From assembly GCA_963725085.1 (NCBI GenBank), contig CAVRXM010000005.1:868001-932000 (forward strand): a stretch of 64,000 nt of DNA. Reading direction: 5' to 3'. Origin of the DNA: VRUE01 sp963725085 (GTDB lineage: Bacteria > Actinomycetota > Thermoleophilia > Solirubrobacterales > 70-9). A program made the position numbers and the translations under genes. The notes below the pieces were generated by a model. That model searched no databases and was not told the DNA's origin. It saw only the letters and a list, made by a program, of their open reading frames with translations. Every line of letters begins with the position of its first letter. The stretch's first letter is position 1. Positions 53,080 through 62,910 of the stretch are shown here, piece by piece.

Positions 53080-53707
53080 CTAGAGGATGTAGACGGTCGT
53101 GTAGACGATGATCCACATCACGTCGACGAAGTGCCAGTAGATGCCCGGCACCTCGACGCCGAGGTGGTCCTTCTCCTCGGGGCCGAAGTGGCCGCGGAAG
53201 GCGCGGATCGTCGCGAAGCTCAGCAGGCAGAGGCCGATGAAGACGTGGGCGCCGTGAAGCCCGGTCAGGCAGTAGAAGATCGAGCCGAAGCCGAGATCGC
53301 GGGCGCTGAACCCGATGTGGGCGTACTCGTTGAGCTGGATGAAGAGGAAGGTCGCGCCGAGCAGCCAGGTCAGGAGCAGGCCGAGTTTGAGCCCGCGGCG
53401 GTTGCCGCGTTTGATCGAGACCAACGCGTAGTGGACCGTGAAGCTCGAGGAGACCAGGATCGCCGTGTTGAAGCCGGCGACGGCGACCGGGAGTTCGAAC
53501 GGTTCCGGCGGCCAGGTCGGCGGGATTGACGACCACGCGGAGGAAGAAGTAGGCGGCGAAGAAGGCCCCGAACAGCATCACCTCGGAGACGATGAAGAGG
53601 TAGATCCCCAGCGTCTGGCGGTCCATCCTCGAGCTCTGGTTGGCCTCCGGCGGCCCGTGGTGCTCCTCGGCGTGGCCGTGCCCGAGGGCTACCGAAGCGC
53701 TCTCCAT
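53080..53707 (-). CDS. ctaE: cytochrome c oxidase subunit III, frameshifted
   Basis: The first frame has an acidic-His N-terminus (GHGHAEEHHGPPEANQSSRM) and the span QTLGIYLFIVSEVMLFGAFF, AAYFFLRVVVNPA. Near 53522 it shifts to LVSSSFTVHYALVSIKRGNR, then LLLTWLLGATFLFIQLNEYA, GLHGAHVFIGLCLLSFATIR and GIYWHFVDVMWIIVYTTVYI with the conserved C-terminal HFVDVMW motif. Joined length is about 208 residues, as for actinobacterial CtaE with five spans. It completes the canonical oxidase with ctaC and ctaD. Its ATG overlaps the Usp-like stop by one base. Confidence 0.9.
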
Positions 53708-54587
53708 CAGGCCTCCTCTCCCTCGGCGACGGCGGCGGCGACCTTCTCGGCGCCGCGGCCGACCTCGAGGTGCTCGACCGGCTTCTCGGTGATCTCCCGC
53801 ACGCGGCCGATCAGGTCCTCCTCGAGCCAGCGGGACTGCTCGCCGCTGAAGGTCGAGATCAGCACCTCGTCGACCCGGTAGTGCCTGATCGCGTTCTCCA
53901 CCGCGAGGAACGGGTCGGGGCTCATCGGCTGGCCGGTGGCGTCGATGTCAGCGCGGTAGAGCTCGGCCAGCGTCGAGGCGAGGTCGCGGGCGACGACCGG
54001 CTCGGACACCCCCTCCGCGCGCGGGCAGATGATCGTGAAACGGTGGGGGCGGGCGGACGCACGCTGCTTCAGCCGCGCGACGAGGTCGGGGGAGGCGACG
54101 GTCTGGGTCGCGACGACGAGGGTGTGGCTGACGTCCCAGCGGATCGAGTCATCCTGGATCCGGACCGGGATGTGGGTCACGGTCACGTCCGGCTCGAACC
54201 GGCTCCGCGCCCACTCGACCAGGTCCTTGCGGGTGAATCCGAAGCGGGTCTCGTCGAGGCAGGAGAGCAGTACCTCGCCGGGGTCATGGGCGCGGACCGC
54301 GTCGTCGAGCGCCAGCGCCGGCTGCGGGTCCATCACCTCGCCGATCGAGTCGATCCCGTACTCGGAGAGGACCGACATCGTCACCTCGACCCGGGCGCGG
54401 GCCGCGTCGCGAAGCTCGGCTACGTCGATGATCTGGCCTGCCGCCGGCTGGTTCTGCGGCGCCGCGACGACGACCGAGGAGGCCTCTCCGGAGCGCTCCT
54501 GGACGGTCTTGATCAGCTTGCGCCCGCCCGCGACCTCGTTGAGGAAGATCAGCAGCGGCCGGGCCTCCGGGCCTGCTCCTCGCTCAC
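53707..54587 (-). CDS. double universal-stress-like protein within the oxidase operon, frameshifted
   Basis: The GTG start overlaps the ctaD stop as GTGA. SEEQAR is followed by an indel near 54565. Then comes PLLIFLNEVAGGRKLIKTVQ and ASSVVVAAPQNQPAAGQIID, DAVRAHDPGEVLLSCLDETR as a first domain. TLVVATQTVASPDLVARLKQ to AVENAIRHYRVDEVLISTFS and SRWLEEDLIGRVREITEKPV is the second. Total about 293 residues, two Usp-type folds without membrane spans. Placement between ctaD and ctaE suggests a regulatory or assembly role in respiration. Confidence 0.7.
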
Positions 54588-56488
54588 GTTGCCCCTGCTT
54601 TCGCGGGCTCGGGCTGGGTCACCTCGGCGCCCTCGCCGCCCATGATCGCGTGGCGCGCGCCGGGGACGCCGTACTCGTAGGGGCCGCCGACGACCCGCGG
54701 GATCTCGTCGAAGTTGAAGATCGGCGGCGGCGAGGAGACCTGCCACTCGATCGAATTCGCCCGCCAGGGATTCGACACCGCGCGCGGCCCGTACCGCCAG
54801 CTGACGATCATGTTGTAGAGGAAGACCAGCTGGATCGCGCCGAGCATGAAGGCGAAGCAGCTGATCAGCAGGTTCCAGTTCCCGAACTGCGATGCGTAGT
54901 CGGCGACACGGCGCGGCATCCCGTCCATCCCGATCCAGTGCATCGGGATGAACGTGCCCCAGGTCCCGACCAGCGTTCCCCAGAAGTGGACGCGGCCGAG
55001 CTTCTCGTCGTACATCCGGCCGGTGATCTTCGGGAACCAGTGGTAGATCCCGGCGAAGATCGTGAAGACCGAGCCGCCGAAGAGGACGAAGTGGATGTGG
55101 GCGACGATGAAGTAGGTGTCGGAGACGTGGATGTCGATCGGCACCATGCCCAGCATCACGCCGCTGATGCCGCCGATCGTGAAGGTGACGATGAAGGCGA
55201 GCGCGAACAGCATCGCCGTCGAGTAGGTGTGGATCTTGCCGAAGTAGAGGGTCCCCAGCCAGGAGAAGATCTTGATCCCGGTCGGGACCGCGATCAGCAG
55301 GGTGGTGATCATCATCGGCACCCGCAGCCAGCTGAACATCCCGGCGACGAACATGTGGTGCGCCCAGACCGAGTAGCTGAGGACGACGATCCCGATCAGC
55401 GCCAGCGCCATCAGCCGGTAGCCGAAGATCGGCTTTCGGGCATGGGTCGATATGACCTCGGAGATGATCCCGAACCCGGGCAGCATCATGATGTAGACCG
55501 CCGGGTGCGAGTAGAACCAGAAGATGTGCTGGTAGCTGACGACGTCGCCGCCGCCCGCGAACTCGAAGAACTGGGTGCCGAGGGCGCGGTCGAAGAGGAC
55601 CATGAACTGGGCGCCGGCGATGAACGGCGTCGCGGCGACGACCAGCAGCGAGGTCGAGAGGTTCGCCCAGACCAGCAGCGGCATCCGCCAGAAGGTCATC
55701 CCCGGCGCCCGCATCGTGATGATCGTGACCAGGAAGTTGAGCGCGGTCGCGATCGAGGAGGCGCCGGCGAACTGGACCCCGAGGTTGAAGAACGATTGCC
55801 CGAGCGGCGCCCCGGTCGAGAGCGGCGCGTACCCCGTCCAGCCGGCGTCGAAGGCACCGCCGGGGGCGAGGAAGCTGCCGATGAAGAGCAGGCCGGCCAG
55901 CGGCAGCATCCAGAAGCTGAGCGCGTTGAGGCGCGGGAACGCCATGTCCGGCGCGCCGATCATCAGCGGCAGGACGTAGTTGGCGATGCCGGCGAAGACC
56001 GGGATGACGAAGACGAAGATCATCAGCACCGCGTGAGTCGAGAAGAGGCTGTTGTAGGTCGAGGCCTCGACGATCTGCTGGCCGGGCTGGGCGAGCTCGG
56101 CCCGGATCAGCATCGCCATCAGGCCGCCGACGAAGAAGAAGAAGAAGGTGGTGACGATGTACTGGATGCCGATCACCTTGTGATCGGTGTTGAAGTGGAA
56201 GTAGTCCCGCCAGCTCTTGGCCCCGTGCTGGGAGTGGTCCTCGGGGATCGTCGGCGCGCCGAAGGCCCAGCGCAGCCAGTAGTCGAAGCAGCCGAACCCG
56301 AGCAGGAAGCCGAGCGGGCCGCTCACCAGCGGGACGACGACGTGCGGGTACCCGGTCTGCTTGGTCTGCCAGATCTCCAGGCCCGAGACCGCGCGCAGCG
56401 CGACGACGAGGCCTAAGCCGAAGGCGGCACCCAGAATCAGTCCGAGCCCGCCCCTGATCCACCCGGGTCGTTTGATCGCGTTCACCAT
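54584..56488 (-). CDS. ctaD: cytochrome c oxidase subunit I (aa3-type)
   Basis: 634 residues. All metal ligands are intact: heme a His152 in FSTHAVLMIFVF and His466 in AHIHFVLFGG, heme a3 His464, and CuB His328 with cross-linked Tyr332 in WFYSHPAVYIMM and His377-His378 in VWAHHMFVAG. Unlike most CoxA proteins it begins with an N-terminal extension of about 100 residues with two extra spans (LGLILGAAFGLGLVVALRAV, GPLGFLLGFGCFDYWLRWAF) before HKVIGIQYIVTTFFFFF. It is the catalytic subunit that reduces oxygen and pumps protons. It contrasts directly with the ligand-less homolog at 47072-48757. Confidence 0.95.
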   Translation of the reverse strand: MVNAIKRPGWIRGGLGLILGAAFGLGLVVALRAVSGLEIWQTKQTGYPHVVVPLVSGPLGFLLGFGCFDYWLRWAFGAPTIPEDHSQHGAKSWRDYFHFNTDHKVIGIQYIVTTFFFFFVGGLMAMLIRAELAQPGQQIVEASTYNSLFSTHAVLMIFVFVIPVFAGIANYVLPLMIGAPDMAFPRLNALSFWMLPLAGLLFIGSFLAPGGAFDAGWTGYAPLSTGAPLGQSFFNLGVQFAGASSIATALNFLVTIITMRAPGMTFWRMPLLVWANLSTSLLVVAATPFIAGAQFMVLFDRALGTQFFEFAGGGDVVSYQHIFWFYSHPAVYIMMLPGFGIISEVISTHARKPIFGYRLMALALIGIVVLSYSVWAHHMFVAGMFSWLRVPMMITTLLIAVPTGIKIFSWLGTLYFGKIHTYSTAMLFALAFIVTFTIGGISGVMLGMVPIDIHVSDTYFIVAHIHFVLFGGSVFTIFAGIYHWFPKITGRMYDEKLGRVHFWGTLVGTWGTFIPMHWIGMDGMPRRVADYASQFGNWNLLISCFAFMLGAIQLVFLYNMIVSWRYGPRAVSNPWRANSIEWQVSSPPPIFNFDEIPRVVGGPYEYGVPGARHAIMGGEGAEVTQPEPAKAGAT

Positions 56489-56504
56489 CAGGCGCTGACC
56501 CCCA

Positions 56505-57320
56505 TTATGCCCCTCCCGCCCCGATCGGCACCGGGTTCGTTTCGGTGTCCTGGATGACCGAGTCCTCGAACGGTTTCGGCACTTTCTGCTTCAGCCCTTC
56601 GACCCATTTGCGGAATTCCGGCACCGACTCGACGACGACTTCAGCCCGCATCGTCGCGTGGCCGAAGCCGCAGAGCTCGGTGCAGATCAGCTGGTAGTGC
56701 CCGACCTTGTCGGGGGTGACGATCGCGGTCGTGGTGAGCCCCGGGACCGCGTCTTTCTTGATCCGCCACTCCGGGACCCAGAACGAGTGGATCACGTCCT
56801 GGGCGTGCATTTTGAACTGGACCTGGCGGTTGACCGGGACGTGCATGACCCCCTGCGAGAAGGCCTCGCCCTTGCCGGGGTAGCCGAAGCTCCACGCGAA
56901 CTGCTGGGCGAAGACCTGGACGGTGAGAGGGTTTTCGTCCTTTTCTTCGATCTTGTCGAGGACGACCCAGCTGTAGCCGGCCCCGAAGAGGACGATGATC
57001 GTCGGAATCAGGGTCCAGGCGACCTCGAGCCGGGTGTTGCCGTGGATCGGCTCGCCGTCCGACTCGTCCCCCGGTTTCGCCCTGAATTTCCAGAGCGCGT
57101 AGAAGAGCATCACCATCACCAGCGAGAAGACGAAGGACGAGAGGACGATCATCACGTCGAGCAGATGATCGATTTCCGGGGCCGCGGTCGAGGCCTCTTC
57201 CCCGTTCCAGTGGATCTGCAGCATCACCGCCGAGATCACCGCCGTCGCGACGGCGGTGACGGCGAACATTTTCAATATCGGGAGGCGGCCGATCATCGTT
57301 CGGCCGGGGATTCTATGCAT
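56505..57320 (-). CDS. ctaC: cytochrome c oxidase subunit II
   Basis: 271 residues (or 263 from the second Met at 57296). It has a signal/first span PILKMFAVTAVATAVISAVM, a second span IVLSSFVFSLVMVMLFYALW and a cupredoxin domain. The CuA site is complete: His178 in DVIHSFWVPEW, Cys213, Glu215, Cys217, His221 and Met224 in LICTELCGFGHATM. It accepts electrons from cytochrome c and passes them to heme a in CtaD, 16 nt downstream. The start overlaps the glycosyltransferase stop by 8 nt, so the oxidase operon may begin with that gene. Confidence 0.94.
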   Translation of the reverse strand: MHRIPGRTMIGRLPILKMFAVTAVATAVISAVMLQIHWNGEEASTAAPEIDHLLDVMIVLSSFVFSLVMVMLFYALWKFRAKPGDESDGEPIHGNTRLEVAWTLIPTIIVLFGAGYSWVVLDKIEEKDENPLTVQVFAQQFAWSFGYPGKGEAFSQGVMHVPVNRQVQFKMHAQDVIHSFWVPEWRIKKDAVPGLTTTAIVTPDKVGHYQLICTELCGFGHATMRAEVVVESVPEFRKWVEGLKQKVPKPFEDSVIQDTETNPVPIGAGGA

Positions 57321-58661
57321 CCGGCAGACGGTCTAGCTCGCCCCGTGAGGCGGCGATGACCCCGCGGGCGACGCCCTCCCAGCTCCAGAGCCGGTGGGCG
57401 GTCGAGACCAGCGCATCGCGAGCGGCCGCCCGGTCCTCCCCGGGCAGCGAGAGCCACCCGTTCAGCCTCTCGGCGATCGCCTCGATCGCCCCCTCCTCGA
57501 CCGCGAACGAGGTCAGCCCTGCCGCCTCGGCCGGCAGCGCCTCGGCCAGGCTGCGGGAGACCTCGAGCATCCCCGAGTGCCCGGCGGAGACCGGCAATGC
57601 GCCGCATGCGGCGGCCTCGGCGGCGACCATCCCGAACGCCTCGGGAAAGGTGCTCGGCATCACCAGCGCCTCGACGTCGGGCAGCAGGTCCGCGACCTCA
57701 TCGTGCTCGAGCCGGCCGACGAGCTCGACCGAGGCCGCCATTCCGCGCGCCGCGTCGAGATAGCCGGGCGGCGGCGCGGCGAGGAAGGCGCTGAGGATCG
57801 GGAGCGGCCGCTCGGGCCCGCCCTCGAGCCCGCGGCCGAGCCTTGCGATCCTCGCGGGCGTCGTCGAGGTCGCCTCGGTCGAGGGCGGCCAGCAGTCGCT
57901 CGACCCCCTCCTCATAGGCGCCGAACCCCGCGACCCGCAACCGCGCTCCGGGGTTGCGGGCGAGGACGAGGGGCCAGGCCGCGAGCAGGAGGTCGACGCC
58001 CTTCGAGACGATCAGCTTGCCGACGAAGGCGACCACCGGCTCCCGCTCGCCGCCGCCGTTCCGCGGGCGGAACAGCTCGGTGTCGACGCCCGGCGGTCCC
58101 AATCGCGTCTTCTCCCTGAGCCCCTCGAGGCCCGGCAGCGCCTCCCAGAGCGACTCGGCGGTGTGGTGGGAGCCGGTGAGGACGCAGGAGGCGGCGCGCA
58201 TCCCCTCCTCGGCGTAGGGCAGGAAGCGGGGGTTCGGTTTGACGGTGTACTCGAGCGCCGAGCCGTGGATCTTGGCGGCGAACTCGCCGATCCCCGCGCG
58301 GGCGAGGATGCACGGCCCCATCACGAGGTGGCCGGCGAGGGCGGCGTCGGGAGGCCCGGCGGCGGCGGCGACATCGCGCACCGCTGCGACGTTGTCCTCG
58401 AGGTAGCGGTCGAGCTCGGCCTCGGTCAGCTCCGGGAACGCCTTCACCTCGAAACCCTCGTAGGGGTCCTTGAGGTAGACCGGCAGCAGGCCGTGGATGT
58501 CGGGGTTGTGGATCTCGACCCCCTCGACCCGGACCCGGCGCTCCTGGCAGACCAGGTGCACCTCGTGTCCGAGCCGGGCCAGGGCCGCGGCCAGGTTCGC
58601 GGTGTAGATGTTGCTGCCGGTGCCGCGCAGCATGTAGCCGTGGAAGAGGAGGATCTCTCAT
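57313..58661 (-). CDS. GT4-family glycosyltransferase, frameshifted
   Basis: The N-terminal GT-B domain reads ILLFHGYMLRGTGSNIYTAN, LARLGHEVHLVCQERRVRVE and a middle LVMGPCILARAGIGEFAAKI. The nucleotide-sugar domain has GPPGVDTELFRPRNGGG, VAFVGKLIVSKGVDLLLAAW and, after an indel near 57855, VELVGRLEHDEVADLLPDVE and ALVMPSTFPEAFGMVAAEAA with the EAFGMV..E acceptor motif. A second indel lies just after the start codon (ATGAGAGATC for ATGAGGATC). The enzyme transfers a sugar from a nucleotide sugar to an unknown acceptor. It overlaps ctaC at the 3' end. Confidence 0.82.
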
Positions 58662-58763
58662 ATTCCGCCGCCTCCTCTGCTCTCGCTCGGGCCAGAGGAA
58701 ACAGAGATGGACTGGCCCTCGCTCCCGCGTCCGGGGGTGGCGGGTGGGATATTGTGCGCGCTC

Positions 58764-59027
58764 ATGAATCAGCGCCAGCTATACCGGATGCGGGCGCCGG
58801 GCTCCGGCCGCGAGGCGCTCGCCCACGCCGAGCCGGGCTCGGTCTACGCCGACCGCGAGACCGAAGAGGAGATGATCCCGGTGGCGGCGATTCTGCCGCT
58901 GGCGCCATCGGCCTCCTCGCTGCCGCGCTCGCCCGAGAACCTCCGCGCCTGCCGCCGCTGCGACCAGCTGATCGGGCTCGACGTCAGCGACTGCCCCTAC
59001 TGCGGCCTGCGCCAAGAGGCGATCTGA
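58764..59027 (+). CDS. small zinc-ribbon protein
   Basis: 87 residues. The N-terminal half is charged and unstructured in appearance (YRMRAPGSGREALAHAEPGS). The C-terminal half carries a four-cysteine ribbon CRRCDQLIGLDVSDCPYCGL. I chose the ATG at 58764 because the longer frame upstream starts in the glycosyltransferase leader region. Rubredoxin/zinc-ribbon-like; role unknown. Confidence 0.6.
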   Translation: MNQRQLYRMRAPGSGREALAHAEPGSVYADRETEEEMIPVAAILPLAPSASSLPRSPENLRACRRCDQLIGLDVSDCPYCGLRQEAI

Positions 59028-59099
59028 GCGCCTATTTCGGCGTCCTCGGTCGCTCAAGTGCAGAGCACGTATCGCTCCCTGCGTCCTTGAACTAGGCGC

Positions 59100-59864
59100 T
59101 CAGGGTTTCTTGACGATCGTCGCCGTGTAGAGCAGCCGGGCCGAGGAGTAGAAGCAGCCGTAGGTCTTGACCTTGCCGACCCCCTGCTGCGGGTGGCCGC
59201 TCTGGATGTCTTCCTTCGAGGAGCAGTGGCCCGTCGCCCGGCTGCCGCGCCAGGTGTTCACTTCGGAGACGTTGAAGGCGAACATCGGCGCCCAGGTCGG
59301 GACGGTGAGGGCGACGACCTGGCCCTGGACGACGCTCAGCGGGTGATCGAGGGCGAAGACCGGCGTGCTGCCGAAGTAGGGGTTGAGGGTGACCAGCGGG
59401 CTCTGGCGGACCAGCTTGTAGCGGGGCGGCTTCGACCCTTCGAGCCGCCGCAGGACGCCGATCCGGGCCTTCGAGGGTGAGCCGAGGAATTCGTTGAAGA
59501 ACCCGACCTCGTCGGTCGATTTCGCCGTCGCTTCGCGCGAGGGGCGCGCGAGGGCGATCGACCAGGCGACGATCTTGCCGTCGAACGGGACGACGTACGG
59601 TTCGGGGACGCCGCCGGCGTTGACCTGGAACCCGGAGACGTGCCCCTCGACCCGGCAGGGGACGACCTCGACGTTGTTGACGGTTTTGCCCGGGCACGAC
59701 GGCTTCGGCGAGACGTCGGTCTGGCCGAGGACGATCACCCGCGCGGGGGCCGAGTCGGCGGCGTCGGGCCGCGCGAACGCGACCAGCGCCGCCAGCGCGC
59801 AGGCGAGGCAGAGGGCGGCGGCCGCCCGGCTCCGCTGCTTTCGGCTGTCGGTAACGGTCAGCAA
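59100..59864 (-). CDS. secreted protein of unknown function
   Basis: 254 residues. A signal peptide (AAAALCLACALAALVAFARP) follows a basic N-terminus. The mature protein is beta-rich with cysteines in PKPSCPGKTVNNVEVVPCRV and GHCSSKEDIQSG, TYGCFYSS. The blocks YVVPFDGKIVAWSIALARPS and VVQGQVVALTVPTWAPMFAF resemble exported beta-sandwich domains common in this phylum. Nothing indicates catalysis. Confidence 0.6.
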   Translation of the reverse strand: MLTVTDSRKQRSRAAAALCLACALAALVAFARPDAADSAPARVIVLGQTDVSPKPSCPGKTVNNVEVVPCRVEGHVSGFQVNAGGVPEPYVVPFDGKIVAWSIALARPSREATAKSTDEVGFFNEFLGSPSKARIGVLRRLEGSKPPRYKLVRQSPLVTLNPYFGSTPVFALDHPLSVVQGQVVALTVPTWAPMFAFNVSEVNTWRGSRATGHCSSKEDIQSGHPQQGVGKVKTYGCFYSSARLLYTATIVKKP

Positions 59865-60005
59865 GACTCACCTAACCCTGTCCCGGAGGCAGGGTTGCGG
59901 CCCCGATTCTGCCTGGACGCACGGCCAAATGCCCGCCGGCAGCGCGATTTGCACAATCCCGGCCAGGATGGCGCCGCGGGCGGTGGTCTAGGGTTGCCTG
60001 CCGAC

Positions 60006-60221
60006 ATGGACGACGCGCCCGATCGCGGAGGGGAATTCATCGCAGCCGGCCTAGCCTCGCTCGGGATCGAGGCGGACGAGACCGACCTCGCGGTGATCAA
60101 CGGCGTCCACCAGGTCTTCGGGCCCGCGATCCGCCAGCTGATCGAGTTCGACACGAGCACGGTCAGGCCCGAGCGGAGCCTCGATCTCTCCCAGACGCCG
60201 CCGCCCGAGGAGGAGGCGTGA
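60006..60221 (+). CDS. AtzG/GatC-like small amidase partner
   Basis: 71 residues: EFIAAGLASLGIEADETDLA, VINGVHQVFGPAIRQLIEFD, then a Pro/Glu-rich tail PERSLDLSQTPPPEEEA. Helical region plus extended tail is the layout of AtzG and GatC, which wrap around amidase-signature enzymes. The amidase starts within its stop codon (GTGA). Partner assignment rests on this coupling and on size. Confidence 0.6.
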   Translation: MDDAPDRGGEFIAAGLASLGIEADETDLAVINGVHQVFGPAIRQLIEFDTSTVRPERSLDLSQTPPPEEEA

Positions 60222-61597
60222 GGACGATCGACCTCTCGCTGCGAGGGCAGGCGGAGGCGGTCGCGTCCGGCGAAGCCGATCCGTCGGAGCTCCTCGATCA
60301 GGCCCTGGCCCGGATCGAGGAGCGAAACCCGGCGCTGAACGCGATCGTCGAGACCTTCCCCGACCGCTCGCGCGAGATGCTCGCCGCGGCCCCCGAGGGG
60401 CCGCTTCGTGGCGTCCCGGTCGTGATCAAGGACGAGTGGCCGCTGCCCTGGCGCGCGCAGCGCTTCGGCAGCGCCGAACTGCTGAAGCCGACCGCGCCGG
60501 CGGAGTCCGGCCCCTACCGCGCACTGCGCGATGCGGGGGCCGTGATCGTCGGAGTCGGCAACATGGAAGAGCTCGGTGCAGGCAGCACCGGGGCGATCTC
60601 CGTCTACGGCCCCGCCCACAACCCCTGGGACATCGATCGCTGCCCGGGCGGCTCCTCCAGCGGCCCTGCCGCGTCGGTCGCCGCCCGCCTCGTCGGCGGC
60701 GCCGTCGGAGCCGACGGGCTCGGCTCGGTCCGCTACCCGGCCGCCTACTGCGGCCTGACCGGGCTGAAGCCGACGTTCGCCCGCTCGGCGATGGACGGCC
60801 ACCACGCAGCGGCCACGACGACGACGATCGTCTCCGGCCCGCTCTGCGCAGACGCCGCCGATTGCCGCCTCCTCGCCGGGGCGCTCTTCGGCGAGGGACT
60901 CGCGGCGGGCGATGCCTCCGGACTGCGGATCGGAATCGTCCACGACGTCCCCTCCGAGGACGTCGACCCCGAGGTCCGCGATGCCTGTGAGGCTGCGATC
61001 GAGATGCTTCGGGAGGAGACCGGAGGCACGATCCACGAGGTGGCGATCCCCGATCTCGCCGAGGCGACGATCGCGGCGATCCTGATCGCCAACAGCGACG
61101 GGCTCGGCGGGGTCACGCCGGACCAGCTCAACCGGCTCAACCCGGAGATAAGCCTGATCAACCGCGGCGTCATGAAGTACCGGATGCTGATCCCGTCGGT
61201 CGCCGTCTCCCAGGCGCATTTGATCCGGACGCTGACCCGGCGCCGCCTCGCGGCCCTCTTCGAGGAGGTCGACGTGCTCGCCTGGCCGACCGTCCCGGCT
61301 CCCGCGCCCCCGCTCGAGGCGCCGATCGTCGAGCTGCCCTCGGGAACCGAGACCGCCGACCGCGCCAACGTCCGCGGCGGCGCCCTCGCCAATCTGACCG
61401 GCACCCCGGCGATCAGCGTCCCGGTCGGGCTCAGCTCCGGAGGCCTCCCGATCGGCCTCCAGCTCGAGGCCGCCTGGGGACGCGACGAGCTCCTGCTCGA
61501 CGCGGCCGAGGCCCTCCAGCGGGCGAACGGCCGCCGCTGGGTCGACGCCCTGCCTCCGCTCGCCGAGGCCGAGCCGGCGGCAGCCGACGGCCCCTGA
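60218..61597 (+). CDS. amidase-signature family enzyme
   Basis: 459 residues from GTG overlapping the previous gene. The catalytic triad is present: Lys71 in VPVVIKDEWPLP, the cis-Ser in RCPGGSSSGPAASVA (Ser147/148) and nucleophile Ser170 in VGADGLGSVRYPAAYCGLTG. The C-terminal NLTGTPAISVPVGLSSGGLP and IGLQLE blocks are typical. It hydrolyses an amide; with an AtzG-like partner, biuret-type or amino-acid amide substrates are possible but unproven. It is not GatA, since no GatB is near. Its TGA overlaps the next ATG. Confidence 0.88.
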   Translation: MRTIDLSLRGQAEAVASGEADPSELLDQALARIEERNPALNAIVETFPDRSREMLAAAPEGPLRGVPVVIKDEWPLPWRAQRFGSAELLKPTAPAESGPYRALRDAGAVIVGVGNMEELGAGSTGAISVYGPAHNPWDIDRCPGGSSSGPAASVAARLVGGAVGADGLGSVRYPAAYCGLTGLKPTFARSAMDGHHAAATTTTIVSGPLCADAADCRLLAGALFGEGLAAGDASGLRIGIVHDVPSEDVDPEVRDACEAAIEMLREETGGTIHEVAIPDLAEATIAAILIANSDGLGGVTPDQLNRLNPEISLINRGVMKYRMLIPSVAVSQAHLIRTLTRRRLAALFEEVDVLAWPTVPAPAPPLEAPIVELPSGTETADRANVRGGALANLTGTPAISVPVGLSSGGLPIGLQLEAAWGRDELLLDAAEALQRANGRRWVDALPPLAEAEPAAADGP

Positions 61598-61719
61598 TGC
61601 GGGCGATCGTCGGCTCGATCACCTGGTCGGAAACCTGGCCGGGGTTCGTCGCGGTGGCGGGGATGCTCGCCTTGGTCGCGGCCCTCTCACTGCGTGGGAT
61701 GCGGCGAACGGCGGTCTGA
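61597..61719 (+). CDS. 40-residue single-span membrane protein
   Basis: ATG to TGA encodes MRAIVGSITWSETWPGFVAV followed by AGMLALVAALSLRGMRRTAV. One hydrophobic segment and a basic tail. The start overlaps the amidase stop and the stop overlaps the next start, both as TGATG, so it is translated within the chain. Function unknown. Confidence 0.55.
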   Translation: MRAIVGSITWSETWPGFVAVAGMLALVAALSLRGMRRTAV

Positions 61720-62910
61720 TGGCAGAGCCGGCGGTCGTCGAGATCGCGGAGCGGGTCCTGCGCGGCAACTGGCTCGAGGGCGAGCGCGACGGGACCGGCT
61801 TCGCCTACACCCGCCCCAGCCCCAGCCGCTATCCGTGGCAGTGGTATTGGGACTCGTGCTTCGCGGCGATCGTCTGGCGCCGGTTCGACCCGACACGCGC
61901 CCGGCGCGAGCTCGAGAGCCTGCTCTCGGCTCAGCGCGAGGACGGCTTCATCGGCCACACGATCTTCTGGGACCGGCATGTCTCGCTGAGCCGGCTGCCG
62001 TTTTACAACGTCGCCTCGCGACGGGCGTTCCAGACTGAGACGATCCAGCCGCCGCTGCTCGCCTGGGCCTGGCGGATCGCGGTCGGGGATCCGCGGGCGG
62101 AGCCGCGGATCTCGGCTCAGGTCGAGTGGCTGGCGCGCAACCGGGACCTCGAGGGGGACGGGCTGCTCTGGATCCTCCAGCCCGACGAGTCCGGCCTCGA
62201 CGCCTCGCCGAAGTTCGACGAGGTCTGGGGGCGGCGGGCGAACGGCAGGATCGGCTTTCCCTGCCTGGTGCGGCGCAACAGGCGGCTCGGCTTCGACGCG
62301 GCGCGGGTCCGCGACGCCGGCGGGCCCCTGCTCTGCGAGGCGATGGTCAACACGTTCTGGTCCCTCTCGCTGCAGGCCCTGGGCCGTCCCTCGGCGACGC
62401 CGGCGCTGATCGAGCGGCTCTGGGACGAGGGCCGCGGGCTCTTCGTCGACGAGGCCCAGCCGGGGAAGGTCCGGCCGCGCACGGTCACCTGGGCGTCGCT
62501 GGCGCCGCTGGCGCTTCCTGACCTGCCGGAGGAGATCGGGCACCGGCTGGTCGAGGAGCACCTTCTGTCCCCGCGCGAGTTCGCGACTCCGGTGGCGCCC
62601 CCGTCGGTGGCCGCCGACGAGCCGAGCTACGAGCCGGGCGGCGGGCCGCGGCCCGATCCGCCGCTACTGGCGCGGCCCGACCTGGGTCAACTCCGCCTGG
62701 ATGATCTGGATCGGGCTGCGCCGGCTCGGCTATGAGGAGGAGGCGGCGAGACTGGCCGAGGGCCTGTTCGGCGCGGTCGAGCGCGAAGGCCTGCGCGAGT
62801 ACTACGACCCCCGCGACGGCACCGGCCTCGGCGCTGTCGACTTCGCCTGGTCGGCGCTGGTGGCGGAGCTTGCCGAGCCCGATCCGAGCGCGGCGGTCAG
62901 CTATTTGTAG
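61719..62910 (+). CDS. GH63/GH37-like glycoside hydrolase, frameshifted
   Basis: A six-hairpin (alpha/alpha)6 enzyme. The motif RYPWQWYWDSCFAAIVWRRF is the typical substrate-site block of trehalase/mannosylglycerate-hydrolase-like proteins. EDGFIGHTIFWDR, TIQPPLLAWAWRIAVGD, DESGLDASPKFDEVW and EAMVNTFWSLSLQAL follow. At about 62650 the frame shifts and RYWRGPTWVNSAWMIWIGLR continues with GLREYYDPRDGTGLGAVDFA, the catalytic acid region, ending AAVSYL. The joined protein is about 397 residues. It probably cleaves a small compatible-solute glycoside such as glucosyl- or mannosylglycerate. Confidence 0.75.

Noticed and set aside
60218..61597. GatA of the Glu-tRNA amidotransferase
   Set aside because: No gatB adjoins, the small partner is AtzG-like, and the signature region is closer to general amidases.
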